A stretch of 64,000 nucleotides of DNA from Pratylenchus scribneri (lineage: Eukaryota > Nematoda > Chromadorea > Rhabditida > Pratylenchidae), in contig JAQSEB010000021.1 in the NCBI GenBank assembly GCA_030063045.1, positions 310,001 to 374,000 on the forward strand. Direction: 5' to 3'. The notes beneath the pieces were generated by a model. It worked only from the letters and a program-made list of their open reading frames with translations. It was not told where the DNA came from and made no database searches. Positions 1-12,268 of this stretch are shown piece after piece. Each line of letters starts with the position of its first letter. Positions within the stretch are counted from its first letter, which is position 1. Made by a program: the position numbers and the translations under genes.

Positions 1-510
1 TGTCCCGGTTGGATTGGCCACCCATTCCTATGCAAGGATGGTATTACTTTACCGGAGCATGGTTGAATGGGCTGAACCGTTGGGTCGGTCAATTTAACCG
101 TTGACTGCATTCGAAAGAATGAAATAGGATGGGGGCAGGTCGGTGAAGGCGAGGTCGATGGTTGGATGTGGGTTTAGAAAAAGACCCAGAGGATTGTCCA
201 CCAGTCCGCCTTGCGATGCATTGGATTTGATTGCCATTGCATCAAACGAAATTATAAATGTGGTTCCACCGGCCTGTTGGCGTACAAGGTTTCCACACCT
301 CGCAGGCCTCCTCGCGGCCGTACGCCGGTAACTCTTCGCCCAAGAACAGCGGCTGTTGTGAGCCAGGTTGAAGAGGCTAACCCCAATTGAACACAACACT
401 TTTGGGGAGCGAAAGTGGTAAATAAACAAGGCGAGCAAAGTGAGTTCTACTATATAATAATGGGCGAGCGGAGCGAGCCTTGCTGAAAAAGTTTAGGAGA
501 CGAGCGAAGC
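1..510. other. GC-richer segment of unknown nature at the window edge
   Basis: The first ~480 bases are clearly richer in G+C than everything after them, and composition drops abruptly near position 510. Both strands carry short open frames (143-331 plus; 94-438 minus), but none has a recognisable domain, signal peptide or splice context. Around 460-510 the phrases GCGGAGCGAGC and GAGCGAAGC occur, and similar words reappear at 39860-39880 inside an inverted-repeat element, so the segment may be the end of a dispersed repeat. I cannot assign it to rRNA or to any known transposon. Confidence 0.3.
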
Positions 511-715
511 AGGCCAAAAAGAATGGGAATTTAAAAATACAAATATTTTAACACAGAATGTCATAATTTTTTTCCGAAATCTACAAATCAACTAGGGGTC
601 CTTAAAGCGCCCCGCGCTTTCAAAAATAATTTATTATTATATTTCGCCCAGTCTAACCGCTAAAGCAGTCCCGAAGGGACTGGTTTAAATTCAAAATTAA
701 TTTATTCAAAATAAA

Positions 716-2006
716 TTATAAACACAATTCTGCGATATCCTGCTGCTGATTATTGGCCTCCAATTTAGTCGAATTTGAGGATGATGGCTCAATTTTGGAA
801 TTTATGGCATCACTAAAATTGATAAAATTAAAATATTTTATGGCCCGATTGGGTTTGGGATGAGTTGATTAGGAAAAAATTAGCGGATTGGAAAAGAAAT
901 TTAAAAAAAAACAAAAATTATGATCAAAAATTGACTAATTTTAATTTCGCTCATAATTTTGTGCTGATATCACATATCAGTTACATCTAATATCAAATTC
1001 ATTAAATATTATTCCGCTTTTATTAAGAATTTACCTGTTATTCTTTTTGATGACCAATTTCATTTGTTCACATTTCTTCAATTCCTCAAATCCATCATCG
1101 CCTTCTTCATAAATTGACTCCTCCGGTTTTAACTTTCTGCTCCAATTCCATTTGAAAATAGCTTTCGAATTAATTTTATCACTGATGAGTTTATATGCCT
1201 TTAATATTTCCTTTTCTTCATGCGTTTTATCATCAATTTTGTCCATAAAAATTGTTTCGATATTTTCATTATTGAAAAATTTTGAATTCACCAAGAAATC
1301 AAGCAAACATTTTTTTAGTAAGACTGAAAATAATCCAAATTATTTTTATATTGAATTCGAGGAAAATATGATAATATCGAATTAAAAACTCACTCAATTT
1401 TTCCTTCCATTTAATTGGCACTCTTAGTTGATTCTCTGTTAGGTTGAACAATTTTTCCATCGATAAAATATTTCCCTCCCCATCTAAGGTCTGTTTATTC
1501 ATTGAAAAACATTCTTCAGTTTTTTTATTGGCCTCATTCATATTTTCCAATTTTTCAAAATAATATTTGGTCATTTCTTTTTTGTGAATTTTCAACATTT
1601 TTATCTCATCATTCGGCACAATTCGTCTAATTATTTGATATTTTTCGAGGTATAAATGTTCGGCATATAATTCAGTTTGAACAATCCGTGTCTCCAAAAT
1701 ATATTCCAAAACACATTCAATTTCATGTAAATACGCTGAAAGACGATTTATAAAATAATTTGCCACATTTAAATTATTTTTTAATAATTTTAGCGTTAAA
1801 TTAAAAACCCATTTATTTTATAATTTTTTCGTCAATAAACTTTTTCAAGAAGTAAAATTATAAAACATTAGAATATATAATTATTAAAAATGTTTTTACT
1901 TAAATGTGTTCTTACTTTTTTTAATTTCCCGGATAAATAATTGTTCCCGATTGAAATATTTCAACAATTTCATTGCGTCAATTTTTTCCTTTTCGCCTGC
2001 AACCAT
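716..2006 (-). CDS. K-E7: chimeric E-family gene that starts with an R-type K exon
   Basis: Four exons on the minus strand: 1916-2006, 1394-1735, 1035-1323 and 716-812, with closed phases (1, 1, 2), giving about 272 residues. The first exon (MVAGEKEKIDAMKLLKYFN...) is the N-terminal K exon normally found in the RING genes of this array. It replaces the signal-peptide exon of other E genes, with which it shares its phase-1 donor. The remaining exons are ordinary family E: ECVLEYILETRIVQTEL, ECFSMNK, a LLDFLVNSKF segment, ELKKCEQ, and a C-terminus ending ELCL. Without a signal peptide the product would be cytosolic. Function unknown. The upstream end is disturbed by a foldback element whose target duplication begins 33 bases before the start codon. 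Alternatively the K exon is the remnant of a lost RING gene and E7 has lost its own first exon. Confidence 0.65.
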
Positions 2007-2046
2007 TTTGCTTTTTCTTTTTCTTTAAAAATTCATTGGTAAATAT

Positions 2047-2912
2047 GGTGCTAGGTCGAGTCCACAATTCTGCAAATATGGGCGAGTCCACAATTCTGCA
2101 ATTATGGGCATGTCCACAATTCTGCAATTATGGGCATGTCCACAATTCTGCAAATAAAAAAAATTGTGGTTTTCTTTATGTTCTTAAGGATGAAATAAGC
2201 TGAATTTTTGTACTTAGAGGTTTTCGAAGGTGCTGATCACGATTGTATAAATGGTTTTTTGATTTGCCAAGTCCTGCGCAGCTTGGCCACGACACTATGG
2301 CCAAGTTTATTAATGTTCAATTTTGATGATGGAAATGTCAAGTATAGGGTAATCGAGGGTGCTAAATATGATGGTGATGATGATTTTACATTTGATCTCA
2401 GGTATTTGCCATGAAATATTCAAATTTTTATTGTTATGGATTAGAAGATAACTAGAAATATCAAAGCAGAATATACCGCCATTCTATACGCAGAAGCTCT
2501 CCCATTCCTAATATATGGCCATAACTTATGGCCTAGCTATGCGAGACTTGAATCAAATTCAAAATCTTTGTCTCCATCATATTCAGCACCCTCGATTACC
2601 CTATACTTGACATTTCCATCATCAAAATTGAACATTATTAAACTTGGCCATAGTGTCGTGGCCAAGCTGCGCAGGACTTGGCAAATCAAAAAACCATTTA
2701 TACAATCGTGATCAGCACCTTCGAAAACCCTTAAGTACAAAATTTCAGCTTATTTCATCCTTAAGAAGATAAAGAAAACCACAATTTTTTTATTTGCAGA
2801 ATTGTGGACATGCCCATAATTGCAGAATTGTGGACATGCCCATAATTGCAGAATTGTGGACTCGCCCATATTTGCAAAGCCCCTTGTCTTTTGTGGACTC
2901 GACCCCGTACGG
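2047..2912. mobile_element. Foldback MITE with 8-bp target duplication (hAT-like)
   Basis: The arms (about 2047-2420 and 2530-2912) are near-perfect reverse complements around a spacer of ~110 bp. GTAAATAT flanks the element on both sides (2039-2046 and 2913-2920), an 8-bp duplication as made by hAT-type transposases. The tips read GGTGCTAGGTCGAG and, on the other end, CCGTACGGGGTCGAG. Each arm carries a ~26-bp tandem repeat built on CACAATTCTGCAATTATGG. The open frames in the two arms are mirror images and do not look like transposase. A relative with similar tips lies at 41012-41403. Confidence 0.8.
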
Positions 2913-2940
2913 GTAAATATTATAAAAAAGAGAATATTCA

Positions 2941-3266
2941 TGTTGCGGTTAATTCTGGGAATTGGTTAATCGCTGGAATAATCTGTTAATTTGCGGAATC
3001 CGTGTTATAACCGGTTAAATTTGGGAAATCCTAGAATTAACCAACCCTGGACTTGTCAATTTTGGTAAAATGAAATATCCACAATTCTGATTTTATTTTA
3101 GCCTATCTGATATTGATTCTGAGAATTCTGATATTAATTCTGACAATATTGATTTTAATTATTCCTGTTCTGATTTTTTACCAGCCCCAGGGTTGGTTAA
3201 TTCTAGGATTCCCCAAAATAACCGGTTATTCCCGAGATTAATCAATTCCCAGAATTAACCGCAACA
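2941..3266. mobile_element. Short inverted-repeat element
   Basis: The terminal 30 bases (2941-2970, starting TGTTGCGGTTAATTC) match the reverse complement of 3237-3266 with one mismatch, and the inverted similarity continues inward (AACCGGTTAAATTTGG against CCAAAATAACCGGTT). No coding potential. It sits downstream of E6 and may have removed or displaced that gene's final exon. No clear target duplication is visible. Confidence 0.65.
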
Positions 3267-3291
3267 AACATATTTTTTAAATGACGTTTTT

Positions 3292-4270
3292 CTAATATAA
3301 ATATATTTTTAAATAGTTAATGTTTTCTAATTTGATTATAAAAATGAAGAAATACCCAATGATGTCCAATTCAAATTGTTCACACTTTTTTAAAGCCTGG
3401 AATCCATGCTCGCCTTCCTTATAAATTGTCTGCTCCGGTTGTGGCATTTCGGCCCCCCATCTCCATTGCAATACAACATTTGGATTATCATTCAATTTAT
3501 TTTCTCTTATTATTGCAATTTTTCTTAATTCTACCCAATTTTCAGCTTCCCAAGCTTCAGCCGCAGTAATATTCAAATCTTCCACGAAAATTGTTTGGAT
3601 GCTTCCAAATTTATATAATTTTGAATTTATAATGAAATTAAGCAGACAATTTTGTAGTGAATCTGTGTAAATAATTTGAATTTTGTTGGCAGTAGATAAT
3701 GGTAAAAAATAAACTAATCAGCAGGAGAAATGGTGAGATCAAACAAATTATTTATTTTCTCACCAAATTTTGTGGCCCATTCTTTTGAAAAAAATATTTC
3801 ATTCGCCTCAACCAATTTGGCCAATTTTTTCACTGTCAAATAATTCCCCTCTTTATCGAATGTTATTTTGTTCCTCGAAAAACATTTTTCTGCTTTTTTA
3901 TTGGCCTCATCCTTATTTTCAAATTTATCAGAAAAAAAGCTTAATAATTCACTTTTCCGTATTTTTAAATTTTTTATCTCATTATTCAATACAATTCGTC
4001 TGTTTATTACATAATATCCTTTACCGAGGTATTTGGCATTAAATAATTCAGTTTGAAAAATTTGAGTACCAATAATATAATCAAATACGCAATCGGCTAA
4101 AAAATAAAGCAAAAAACTGAATTTTTTTTATTAATTTTGAACTTACAATTTTCCCCCAGAAATGTACAACTGAGTTTGTTGCAAAACGGGGCGAAAAACT
4201 TCCCAAATTCATTGGAATGAATGCACGGAGGAATAAAATAAATAATAAAAATAATGTAAAAAATTTTCAT
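3292..4270 (-). CDS. E6: secreted E-family orphan, 3' end altered
   Basis: Signal exon 4147-4270 (MKIFYIIFIIYFIPPCIHS, then Cys residues in FCNKLSC), exon 2 3764-4096 (CVFDYIIGTQIFQTEL, KCFSRNK) and exon 3 from 3662 (CLLNFIINSKLYKFGS, ALKKCEQ). All phases agree. The family donor after exon 3 exists (exon end 3356, next bases GTATTT), but no final exon was found before the inverted-repeat elements. Read-through gives a hydrophobic tail stopping at 3292. Exon 3 carries an extra ~6-residue stretch around EAWEAENW. The protein is predicted to be secreted, function unknown. It is more diverged than other copies (LETRIVQTEL has become IGTQIFQTEL) and may be decaying. Confidence 0.65.
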
Positions 4271-4439
4271 TATCTCAATTTTAAATTTAATTTCTTTTAA
4301 CTGAAAATAAATTTGAAAAAATAGAAATAAATATTAAATGGGTATGATTATTCACATATAAATTTGAATAAAAATTCAATTTTATAAAATTCCGAAAATA
4401 ATTTTTTTTGAGTATATTTTATAATATTATTTTAATAAT

Positions 4440-5070
4440 ATATTTAATATGGAATTTTAGCTGCCTTCGCTTTTATGAATCTATTTTGAATAATTGATCA
4501 AATAAAATGTTCGTTTCCACTCCTCCTGCTCTGATCAATTAAAATTTCGTTTTCAAACTCCACTGCGACCCTATCTTTTTTTTTAGCTGGATCCATATTC
4601 ATATATTCATTTCATATTATTTTCCTATCTCGGATTCTATTTCAATTGGGCTATCGCTTTCCTTTACACATTTTGGCACATAAAACATTCGAAACTTTAT
4701 CAATTCCTCCACATTAAATCCAAATTTTTCGATCAATTTTCCGCCATTTTCCCTTCTCGAATCATGGAATTGTCTTAAAGATCACCTGTGTATTTTTTCT
4801 CACATGCATTCACATCCTCAAAAAACCCCACCCAAATACATGGATCAATTGGGCAAAAGCTGCAGTGCAGCAAGGATCGGCCAGCAGGGCTCCATATAAA
4901 GCATTTTGCATGAAAATGTCTCTCTTTGAATTTGGCTCAATCAAATTTCCTTGCATTCTTTTCCCATGATATTTTTCTCTGCTGCCTAGGTAATTTCCCT
5001 AATTTTGGCCAAGATTTTAATCCTTATTGACAATTTCATTGGAGCTGTCAGAATGAAATTTCATTTTATC
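4440..5070 (-). promoter_or_regulatory. E6 upstream block, shared with E5
   Basis: No gene is seen in 4271-5350. Within it, 4803-4868 (CATTCACATCCTCAAAA, CCACCCAAA.ACATGGA, AAAAGCTGC.GTGCA) and the preceding GATCAATTAAA words recur upstream of E5 at 10387-10452. A distal stretch (TTTCTCTGC..CCTAGGTAATTT...GGCCAAGA, 4972-5015) also resembles 23460-23505 upstream of E3. The simplest reading is that E5 and E6 arose by duplication of a unit including its promoter. Confidence 0.45.
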
Positions 5071-5350
5071 AAAATAATTCTTTTGCAATAATAATATAAT
5101 TGATGAATTTAAAAATCGAATAGTCAATGAAAAAATAACTTGGATTTTAATGGAAAAATACAAATCAGGATTTACATTTTTACAGAAATTTAAATGTGAA
5201 AAAAATTTCGCATCCGAATTTTGTGCATCAAATCATTTTTAAAGTGAATTTTAATTTTAACTAAATTTGTTAATAGAATTGCTGATTAATGTGACTTTGT
5301 TTTGAACTTTTTAAACTGTTAGAAATATAAAAACGCCCAAAATAAATTGC

Positions 5351-6414
5351 TCAATTGTATCCATTTTCATTGAAAGAAGACAACGCTGTGCGACAAATTG
5401 GACACATTCCTTTAGGGCATTTCGTGAAAAAATAAGTTTATTCATTAAATTTTTATGATATCACATATCATATTACTTTATTGGTTCAATGCATTTCTGA
5501 TGGAAATAATGCTGTAAAAATATTTTTTTTATGCAAATTATTTAAGCCAGATATTTTTTGGTAATAATAATATTTTTAGCTTTTTCGTCCTTATTTTTTT
5601 GGTACATTTTTTTGTTTTAAAATGATTTGTATTATAGTTTTTGAAGTCGAGAAATTCTAAATTACATGTTTTATTACTGAATTTGTTAAACTGTCATAAA
5701 TTTGTTTGAAAAAAATTTGAATACTTATACCGAGTTCAAAAATTTATTTATCGAAAATGAAAGACTCCGTTGGTTAACTTAGCCCGAATTAACATTCGCA
5801 AATTATTCATAAATTTTGAGAAATTTTTTACAGGTTAAGGCCAAGCTCGAAGAGAGGAAACTCGCCGTTTAACCCGAAGACGAGCATCGCGATTTAATTT
5901 CTTAACCCGGGCTTGCAAAATTTAACCTCTGGGTTAATCATTTATTCCAATCCCAAATACGAGCATAAGGCCCCATTGCTAAAAAAAGACTGCAGTTTGT
6001 AATTCTATGGGTTCTAAACTTATGCAATATTTGAATTCATTGGATTCGCTATATTACATATAATTTTATTTTAAACAAAAAATTTTTTTTCAAAAGAGTA
6101 GGTGAAATGAACGATAATTTTTATAATGAGTAAATGAGTAATGACATACTCCACAATAAAACCGCTCCAATTTTTCATTCTTTACATATTCCTCCAAACA
6201 AATCGGACATGATTTTTCCGGCATATTTACATCGAAATATAAATCTTAAAAATGTTAATAAAATTTAAAATTAAGAAAATTAAATTAAAATTATTTGAAT
6301 TATATTTCATTGCATAAAAAAACCATATGGGAATTTTTGCAAAAATAATTGTTCTTCATTGAAATATTTGAGCAATTTCATTAAATCAATTTTTTGTTTC
6401 TCTTGTACGACCAT
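5351..6414 (-). pseudogene. R8: RING-H2 gene with a broken last exon junction
   Basis: Exons 6324-6414 (K exon, KIDLMKLLKYFNEEQLFL), 6150-6244 (CPICLEEY...LERFYCG) and 5477-5511 (HYFHQKCIEPI) have the same phases as R2-R5 and carry five metal ligands and both histidines' positions. The last segment (5351 to about 5411) still encodes CPICRTALSSF but its only visible AG acceptor puts it in the wrong frame by one base. A small deletion or a non-canonical acceptor would explain this, so I call it a probable pseudogene. Unlike other R genes it has no E gene directly upstream; R5 precedes it. An acceptor-like site (ATCTGAG) lies 10 nt before its ATG, as in its paralogs. Confidence 0.6.
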
Positions 6415-6429
6415 TTAACCCTTCCTCAG

Positions 6430-7310
6430 ATGTATTAAATCAATTCAGATTTTTCAATTGAGTAAAAAAATGTAAATCACTCCAATGTTCAATGGCTTTG
6501 AGCGTGCGTGGATTGGAAGGAATATGTAGAAAAATAATAGGCAAAAATTAAAATTTTTATTTAAAAAAATCAAAGTTTACAGACATCTTTAAAGGAGTAC
6601 TTAAATTTACGCATCAGAATTTTGCCAATTTTCCAAATATTATCTTTAAATTTGTTATCTATCTTAAAATAATGGATAAGAATGCGAATGAAAACTTATA
6701 AAAAAATGAATGAAAAATATATAAAAATAAAGTCCAAATGTCCTAGACACAATATTCTATGGAGTGTAGATCTTGAAGGCAAAAATATCGTTGATAAAAT
6801 GTCGAAAGTCGGAACCGCTCTCCCATAGTCCATAACGGCACAATAGGTAGGTAGCAGAGCAGAGAGCCCATACTCTCAAAGAATTTTTTTATTATAAAAA
6901 TTCATTTCAATCTTTTCCGAAATGCTTTTTTTTCTCTTCATTTTTATCTACAATTGTGGTTTTGTTTTGTTAAAAAAATCATAAAATCATTTAAAAATTT
7001 CCCTTCAGGAAAAAATGTTAAAAAATTTAATAGGGAAAAATTTTAATCAAAAATGACCCGATAAGAAAAAAAAAGTTAACAAAAAATTTCCTTTTATAAG
7101 CACAATAGAAAGTAATAAGGAAAATTATGGATTTATAGGCATTTTTATGGAATAAGGATTTTTTACTTTTCTTAGGACATTAGTCATTTTCTTTTTGTAG
7201 GGACTTTTATAAAATAAGGACGAAGACGAATGATAGCCCTGAATAAATATCACATATCAGTATTATAGATGGTTCTCTTTCTTCTAGAGGTAAATTTCCT
7301 CCTTAATTCT
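6430..7310. other. Non-coding AT-rich spacer between R5 and R8
   Basis: About 880 bases without a supportable exon on either strand. Homopolymer-rich AT sequence with no clear repeat structure; stops occur in every frame. Confidence 0.5.
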
Positions 7311-7322
7311 TTTTTTCGCCTT

Positions 7323-8016
7323 TCAAATTCTCAAATTTGCACGACACAATGGACATTTATAATTGTTCTTTTGCCTGGGATTAAATTTAATTCATTTTTC
7401 AATTAATTTTAAATCTTATCTCACCTGCTTTTTTGCATACAATCCCAGTGAAAATAATGCTAAAAATAAAATTATTATATTTAATAATTATACTAATATA
7501 ATATTAAAAAACTGTTTATTTGACTTACGCCACAATAAAGTCGTTCCACTTTATCATTTTCCGAATATTCATCCAAACAAATTGAACATTCTTTTTCGGG
7601 AAATTTTTTATTTTTAGCATAAATTACTGAAAAAAAGTAAAAATTAAAGATCAATGCTGTAATGTATCTGCTTTTTTGCGGTATTTTGCTGTGTCTGTAT
7701 TTCTGTATTATACAGAATCTTATCCGTACAGCAAAGACTAGACAAAGAAGAAAGCAAAGACTGGACCATGATGAATGCTAAAACTATAGACTAGGATGAA
7801 TGCTAAAGATAAGCATTCTCTGAAAAATATACATTATTTGAAATCTACTCTTTTAAAAATGAAAAATAAAATCAGAAATCAAAAAATGTTTTAAATTATC
7901 AAATATTCATTTTTAATAATATTTTTACCTGGAAATTCCAGCAAAAATAATTGTTTATCATTGAAATATTTGAGCAAATTCATTAAATTAATTTTCTCTT
8001 TCTCTTTTGCCACCAT
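7323..8016 (-). CDS. R5: small RING-H2 finger protein (90 aa)
   Basis: Exons 7929-8016, 7529-7626, 7425-7459 and 7323-7374, phases 1, 0, 2. The K segment (MVAKEKEKINLMNLLKYFN) is followed by CSICLDEYSENDKVERLYCG, then HYFHWDCMQKS, then CPLCRANLRI and a stop. This gives the complete RING-H2 ligand set C-x2-C ... C-x1-H-x2-H-x2-C ... C-x2-C. Proteins of this class usually bind two zinc ions and recruit E2 enzymes, so an E3 ubiquitin ligase role is expected from the family, not shown here. No signal peptide or membrane segment. The start codon lies 51 nt after the stop of E5 and 10 nt after an acceptor-like AAAAAG, so co-transcription with E5 is likely. Confidence 0.8.
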
Positions 8017-8067
8017 TTTGCCCTTCCTTTTTAATTTAAATTCAAAATTAATTTAATTAAATAAATT

Positions 8068-9688
8068 TTATACACACAATTCTGCGATATCCTGCTGCTG
8101 ATTATTGGCCTCCAAATTTTTTGTTGAGGATGATGGTTCATATTTGGAAATTGTGACATAACTATAAAATTAATAAAATTATTTTTTTCGCCCGATTGGG
8201 ATTTGGATGAGTTGATTAGAAAATAATTAGCAGATTTGGATAGAAATTGAAAAAACCAAAAATTATAACCAAAAATGGACAAAAAACTGACAATTTTCAT
8301 TAATTTCATCATATTTTATATTAATATCAATTACTTTTAATATCAACTTCATTAAATATTATTCCGATTTTATTAAAAATTTACCCGTTATTCTTTTTGA
8401 TGACCAATTCCATTTGTTCACATTTCTTCAATTCCTCAAATCCATCATCGCCTTCTTCATAAATTGCCTCCTCTGGTTTTGGTTTTCCTTTTTTGCCCCA
8501 TTTCCATTGGAAAATAACATTTTTGTTTTTGCCATTGATGAGCGTATATGTCTTATATGCCTTTAATATTTCCTCTTTTTCATGCGTTTTACCATTAAAT
8601 TTGTCCAAGAAAATTGTTTTGATGTTCTTATAATCGAAAAATTTTGAATTCACTAAGAAATCAAGCAAACATTTTTGAAGTAAGACTGCAAATAATCCAA
8701 ATTATTTTTTATATAGAATAAGTCGAAAATATGATATATTAAATTAAAATCTCACAAAATTTGTCATCAAATTCTTTTGGTATTCTTAGTTGATTCTCTG
8801 TTAGAATGAACATTTTTTCCATCGATAAAATATTCCCTTCATCTAATAAGGCTTGCTTATTCATCGAAAAACATTCTTCAGTTTTTTTATTGGCCTCATC
8901 ATTATTTTGCAATTTTTCAAAATAATAATTGGTCATTTCATTTTTGTGAATTTTCAAATATTTTATTCCATCATTCGGCAAAATTCGTCTAAACATTTCA
9001 TATTTTTCGAGGTATAAATGTTCGGCATATAATTCAGTTTGAACAATCCGTGTCTCCAAAATATATTCCAAAATGCATTCAATTTCATGTAAATACGCTG
9101 AAGACAATTTATAGAATGGTTTATCAAATTTATTAACTAATTTTTTCGTTAATCATTTTCATAAGAAATAAAATTATAAAATATTTAATTATAAAATTGT
9201 TTATAATCCTATATATAATTTTCTGTTGGTTTGTTATAAAAAATTATTTTGAACTTGGCGTTTTGTTTTTTTTTTAGAAGAAACAGAGAAAAACATTTTT
9301 TAGACATAAAGAATAAAAAAAGGAAAAAGAAGATTGTTTCCGATTAGAATCTTCCGGAAAGATTGTTTGCGGTTAGATTCTTTCCGGAAAGATTGTTTCG
9401 GTTAGATTCTTTCCAAAAAGATTGTTTGCGGTTAGATTCGATTTATAAATATTTATATTATTTTATAGTTTTATTTTTAAAATTATATTATCCACTAAAT
9501 AAGATAAAAATTAGCATTTGCAGTTTGCACTATTGTGAACTGTTTTTATAATTCATTTTTAACTTACTATATTTTCCCTGAAATATACAACTGATTTTGT
9601 TGCAAATTTTTGAGAGTAACTTTCCCGATTTAGTGGAAAAAATGGATGGAAGAATAAAATAAATAAAAATAATGCAAAATATTTTCAT
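8068..9688 (-). CDS. E5: secreted E-family orphan (285 aa)
   Basis: Exons 9568-9688 (signal peptide MKIFCIIFIYFILPSIFS, then ICNKISC), 8756-9097 (342 nt; ECILEYILETRIVQTEL, ECFSMNK), 8385-8685 (CLLDFLVNSKFFDY, KPEEAIYEEGDDGF, KKCEQ) and 8068-8161 (ending IAELCV). Splice phases 1, 1, 2 close exactly. The mature protein would be helix-rich and charged with six to seven cysteines, most conserved across the array, suggesting disulphide bonds in an extracellular product. I recognise no domain. It is the closest relative of E7 in exons 2-4. Intron 1 contains a ~30-bp tandem repeat. A candidate secreted effector by context only. Confidence 0.8.
9332..9440. repeat. Tandem repeat, unit ~30 bp, in E5 intron 1
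   Basis: Three to four imperfect copies of GATTGTTTGCGGTTAGATTC followed by TTTCCGGAAA. It lies between the signal exon and exon 2 of E5. Confidence 0.8.
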
Positions 9689-9699
9689 TATTTTTTAAA

Positions 9700-11890
9700 T
9701 TTAATTTTTACTGAAAATATAAATTGTAACAGGAAATTTATTATTAATAAAATGATGATCCAATATTGGATTGGGTATATTTGAAAATTAAATAAAAATT
9801 AAAAAAAAATTATGTTGACTTGAAATGAAATGATTGTTCTCATATAAGTTTGAATGGAAAATTTTATCTAAAAATTTTTTAAATAATTAAAATTATCTTT
9901 CTGGACAAAATTTTAATTAAATTTAGGCATTCTATAAAATTTAAAAATTTAATATAATGAATTAATAGTTTTTGTTGCCTCCGCTTATATGAATCTTGAA
10001 TAATCGCCTAATTAAATTTTCTTTTCCTTACTCACCTGATAAAAGTTTCGATTCCATTCTCCCTCGATCAATTAAAGGTTCGGTTCGGTTCCATTCTCCC
10101 TCGATCAATTAAAGGTTCGGTTCGGTTCCATTCTCCCTCGACAATTAAAGGTTCGGTTCCATTCTCACCTGATCAAAGGATTTTGTTTTATATTTCCCAT
10201 TACTATCTACACATTCTTATTTCATATTTTTTCCTTTTACGGATTCCATCCCATTTTGGTCCCTCTTCCCGAATATCCCTATTTTAATCGATCAGTTTTC
10301 CGTCATTTTACCTTATCGAATCCCAATGATTTCATTTTATTTACATTTTACAAACCGAGAGATCATCCGTGTATTGTTTCTTAGATGCATTCACATCCTC
10401 AAAAGAATAACCCACCCAAAAACATGGACAGAATTGGTAAAAAGCTGCCGTGCAATATTCGTAAATTTCGTAGTTTTTTGGTGTTTAATTTCGTCTCGTT
10501 TGTGAAACAAATTTTGAGGATTTTGATTCGTTTTTCATTTCGTTCAAATCCGAATTCCGTGGAAAAATGAACTAAATTTACACCCTTTGAAATTTGATTT
10601 TTGATTCAATATAAGTGAATCGAATGCATTTTTGATTTTTTGTTTATTTAATACAAAATTTTTGATTTTTTTTTGTTTCTTTGACAGATTTTTGATTTTT
10701 TATATTAATTAATATTAAATTTATGATGGATTTTTGTGTATTTTGGACAATTTTCTTCTCGCCAATAAAGATTAGGTTTAAGGTTCAAATTTTCTATAAA
10801 ATTTTTTTTTGATATTTTATAAATATCCTTGAATAAGCTTATTAAATGGTAGAATACTTTTGTTTCGATAGTTTAATAATTCAATTATAATTTTTAAATA
10901 TACACAATATATTTGCAACAAAATAAATTCCCATGTATTAAATCAAGTAAAATTTTTTATTTTAGAAAAAATGTACATCTTTCTTTAAGAAAGGTGTCTT
11001 TTTTAAATTTAAATAAATAGATAAAATGATAATATGGAATTAAAATCAAATAAACATATGAAAAACAATGTTGTATGCACACTAACTATCTTTCTAATTT
11101 ATTTTCTATTGAATATTTCGTTCATTTTACGAATTTTTGATCCTTTTCATTTTGTTTACGAAATTTTTTGTTTCATTCAGTTGGCAGGAATGAGTACAAT
11201 AAGTATTTAACTTTATGTTTATTTTCTTTTTTATGTAAAAAAAAAGTAAATTTGACTAAATGTTAAATTTTTTGATATTTTCGCTTTTACCGGCTTGTCG
11301 CTCTGATAAATAATTGGAAATAGAAATTTTTCAACTAATTTCTTTTTTTTGACAAAATATTTTCACCTTTCACAAAGCTCAATATATACATATATTAAAT
11401 TACAATTTAGTATTGTCCCTGTTGTGATAGGAAAGAGTTAATATTAGTTAGGTTAATGGAATTCATCGAAATTAAAAGTTATGGCCGAAAAGCAAAATAA
11501 GCTAAAGGCAGTTTTTGTTTTGCTCTAATTTTTTGAATAATCATTTTGGTTATAAAAAGGTTGTTAAATATTGGTCAATTCGCAAAACCAAATGCGTAAA
11601 ATTCGGACGGCATTAAAAATAAAAGGAAAAATTGAATCAGCGGTCCAGAGCAGACTCTAAATCATGCAAATGATAATGAAAAAGTTAAAAATTTTAGCGC
11701 TAGAGCATTTTTCATTTAAAAATGACTACTAATAGCTTTAACTTGACCAAAAAATGTTCCAGTGTTAATTTTTTTAATATTTACATTTTCACTCTCAGCT
11801 AGTTGAGACACATCTAAGATCTGGAAAATACGATGCAATTTTTCAAAATAAAATAAAAAGAAATGTGAAATGGGCAATGTGCATCTTACA
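9700..11890. other. E5 upstream region and spacer to R4
   Basis: No exon is supported. 10045-10180 is a tandem repeat of ~43 bp (CCATTCTCCCTCGATCAATT, AAAGGTTCGG, about three copies). 10387-10452 matches the upstream block of E6. The rest is AT-rich filler. Stray open frames here lack splice context. Confidence 0.5.
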
Positions 11891-12268
11891 ATTTTTAACT
11901 TTTAGCACATCATTGTCATCGCTTGCATATAATTATATACGTGCACATTTTGTTCTTCAGGCGTGAGTGGAGGTGGACGGGCTCGAGGTTCTGGAAAGAT
12001 TTAAATAATTAATTATTAAGAAATTTTTAGTAATTAATAACTTTAAAGAGCAAAAAATCATCAAAATGCGAATAAAATCTATTTTTTACATTATAACATA
12101 AAAATTATGGAATTAAAAACCAAAATTATCGAAGTGAAAAATTAGCATTCTTTAGAGTTATTTTCGATTAAATTATTGATTAAAGCCCTTAATGGAAAGG
12201 CGGTTACTTATTTGATTTGTCTGAAACTTTTTCCCAAAAAAGGGAGAAAGTGATAGTTTACCTGATTT

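Noticed and set aside
2208..2740. Two similar 67-68 residue frames on opposite strands (FEGADHDCINGF...)
   Set aside because: They are the two arms of an inverted-repeat element with 8-bp target duplication, mirror images of each other and not separate genes.
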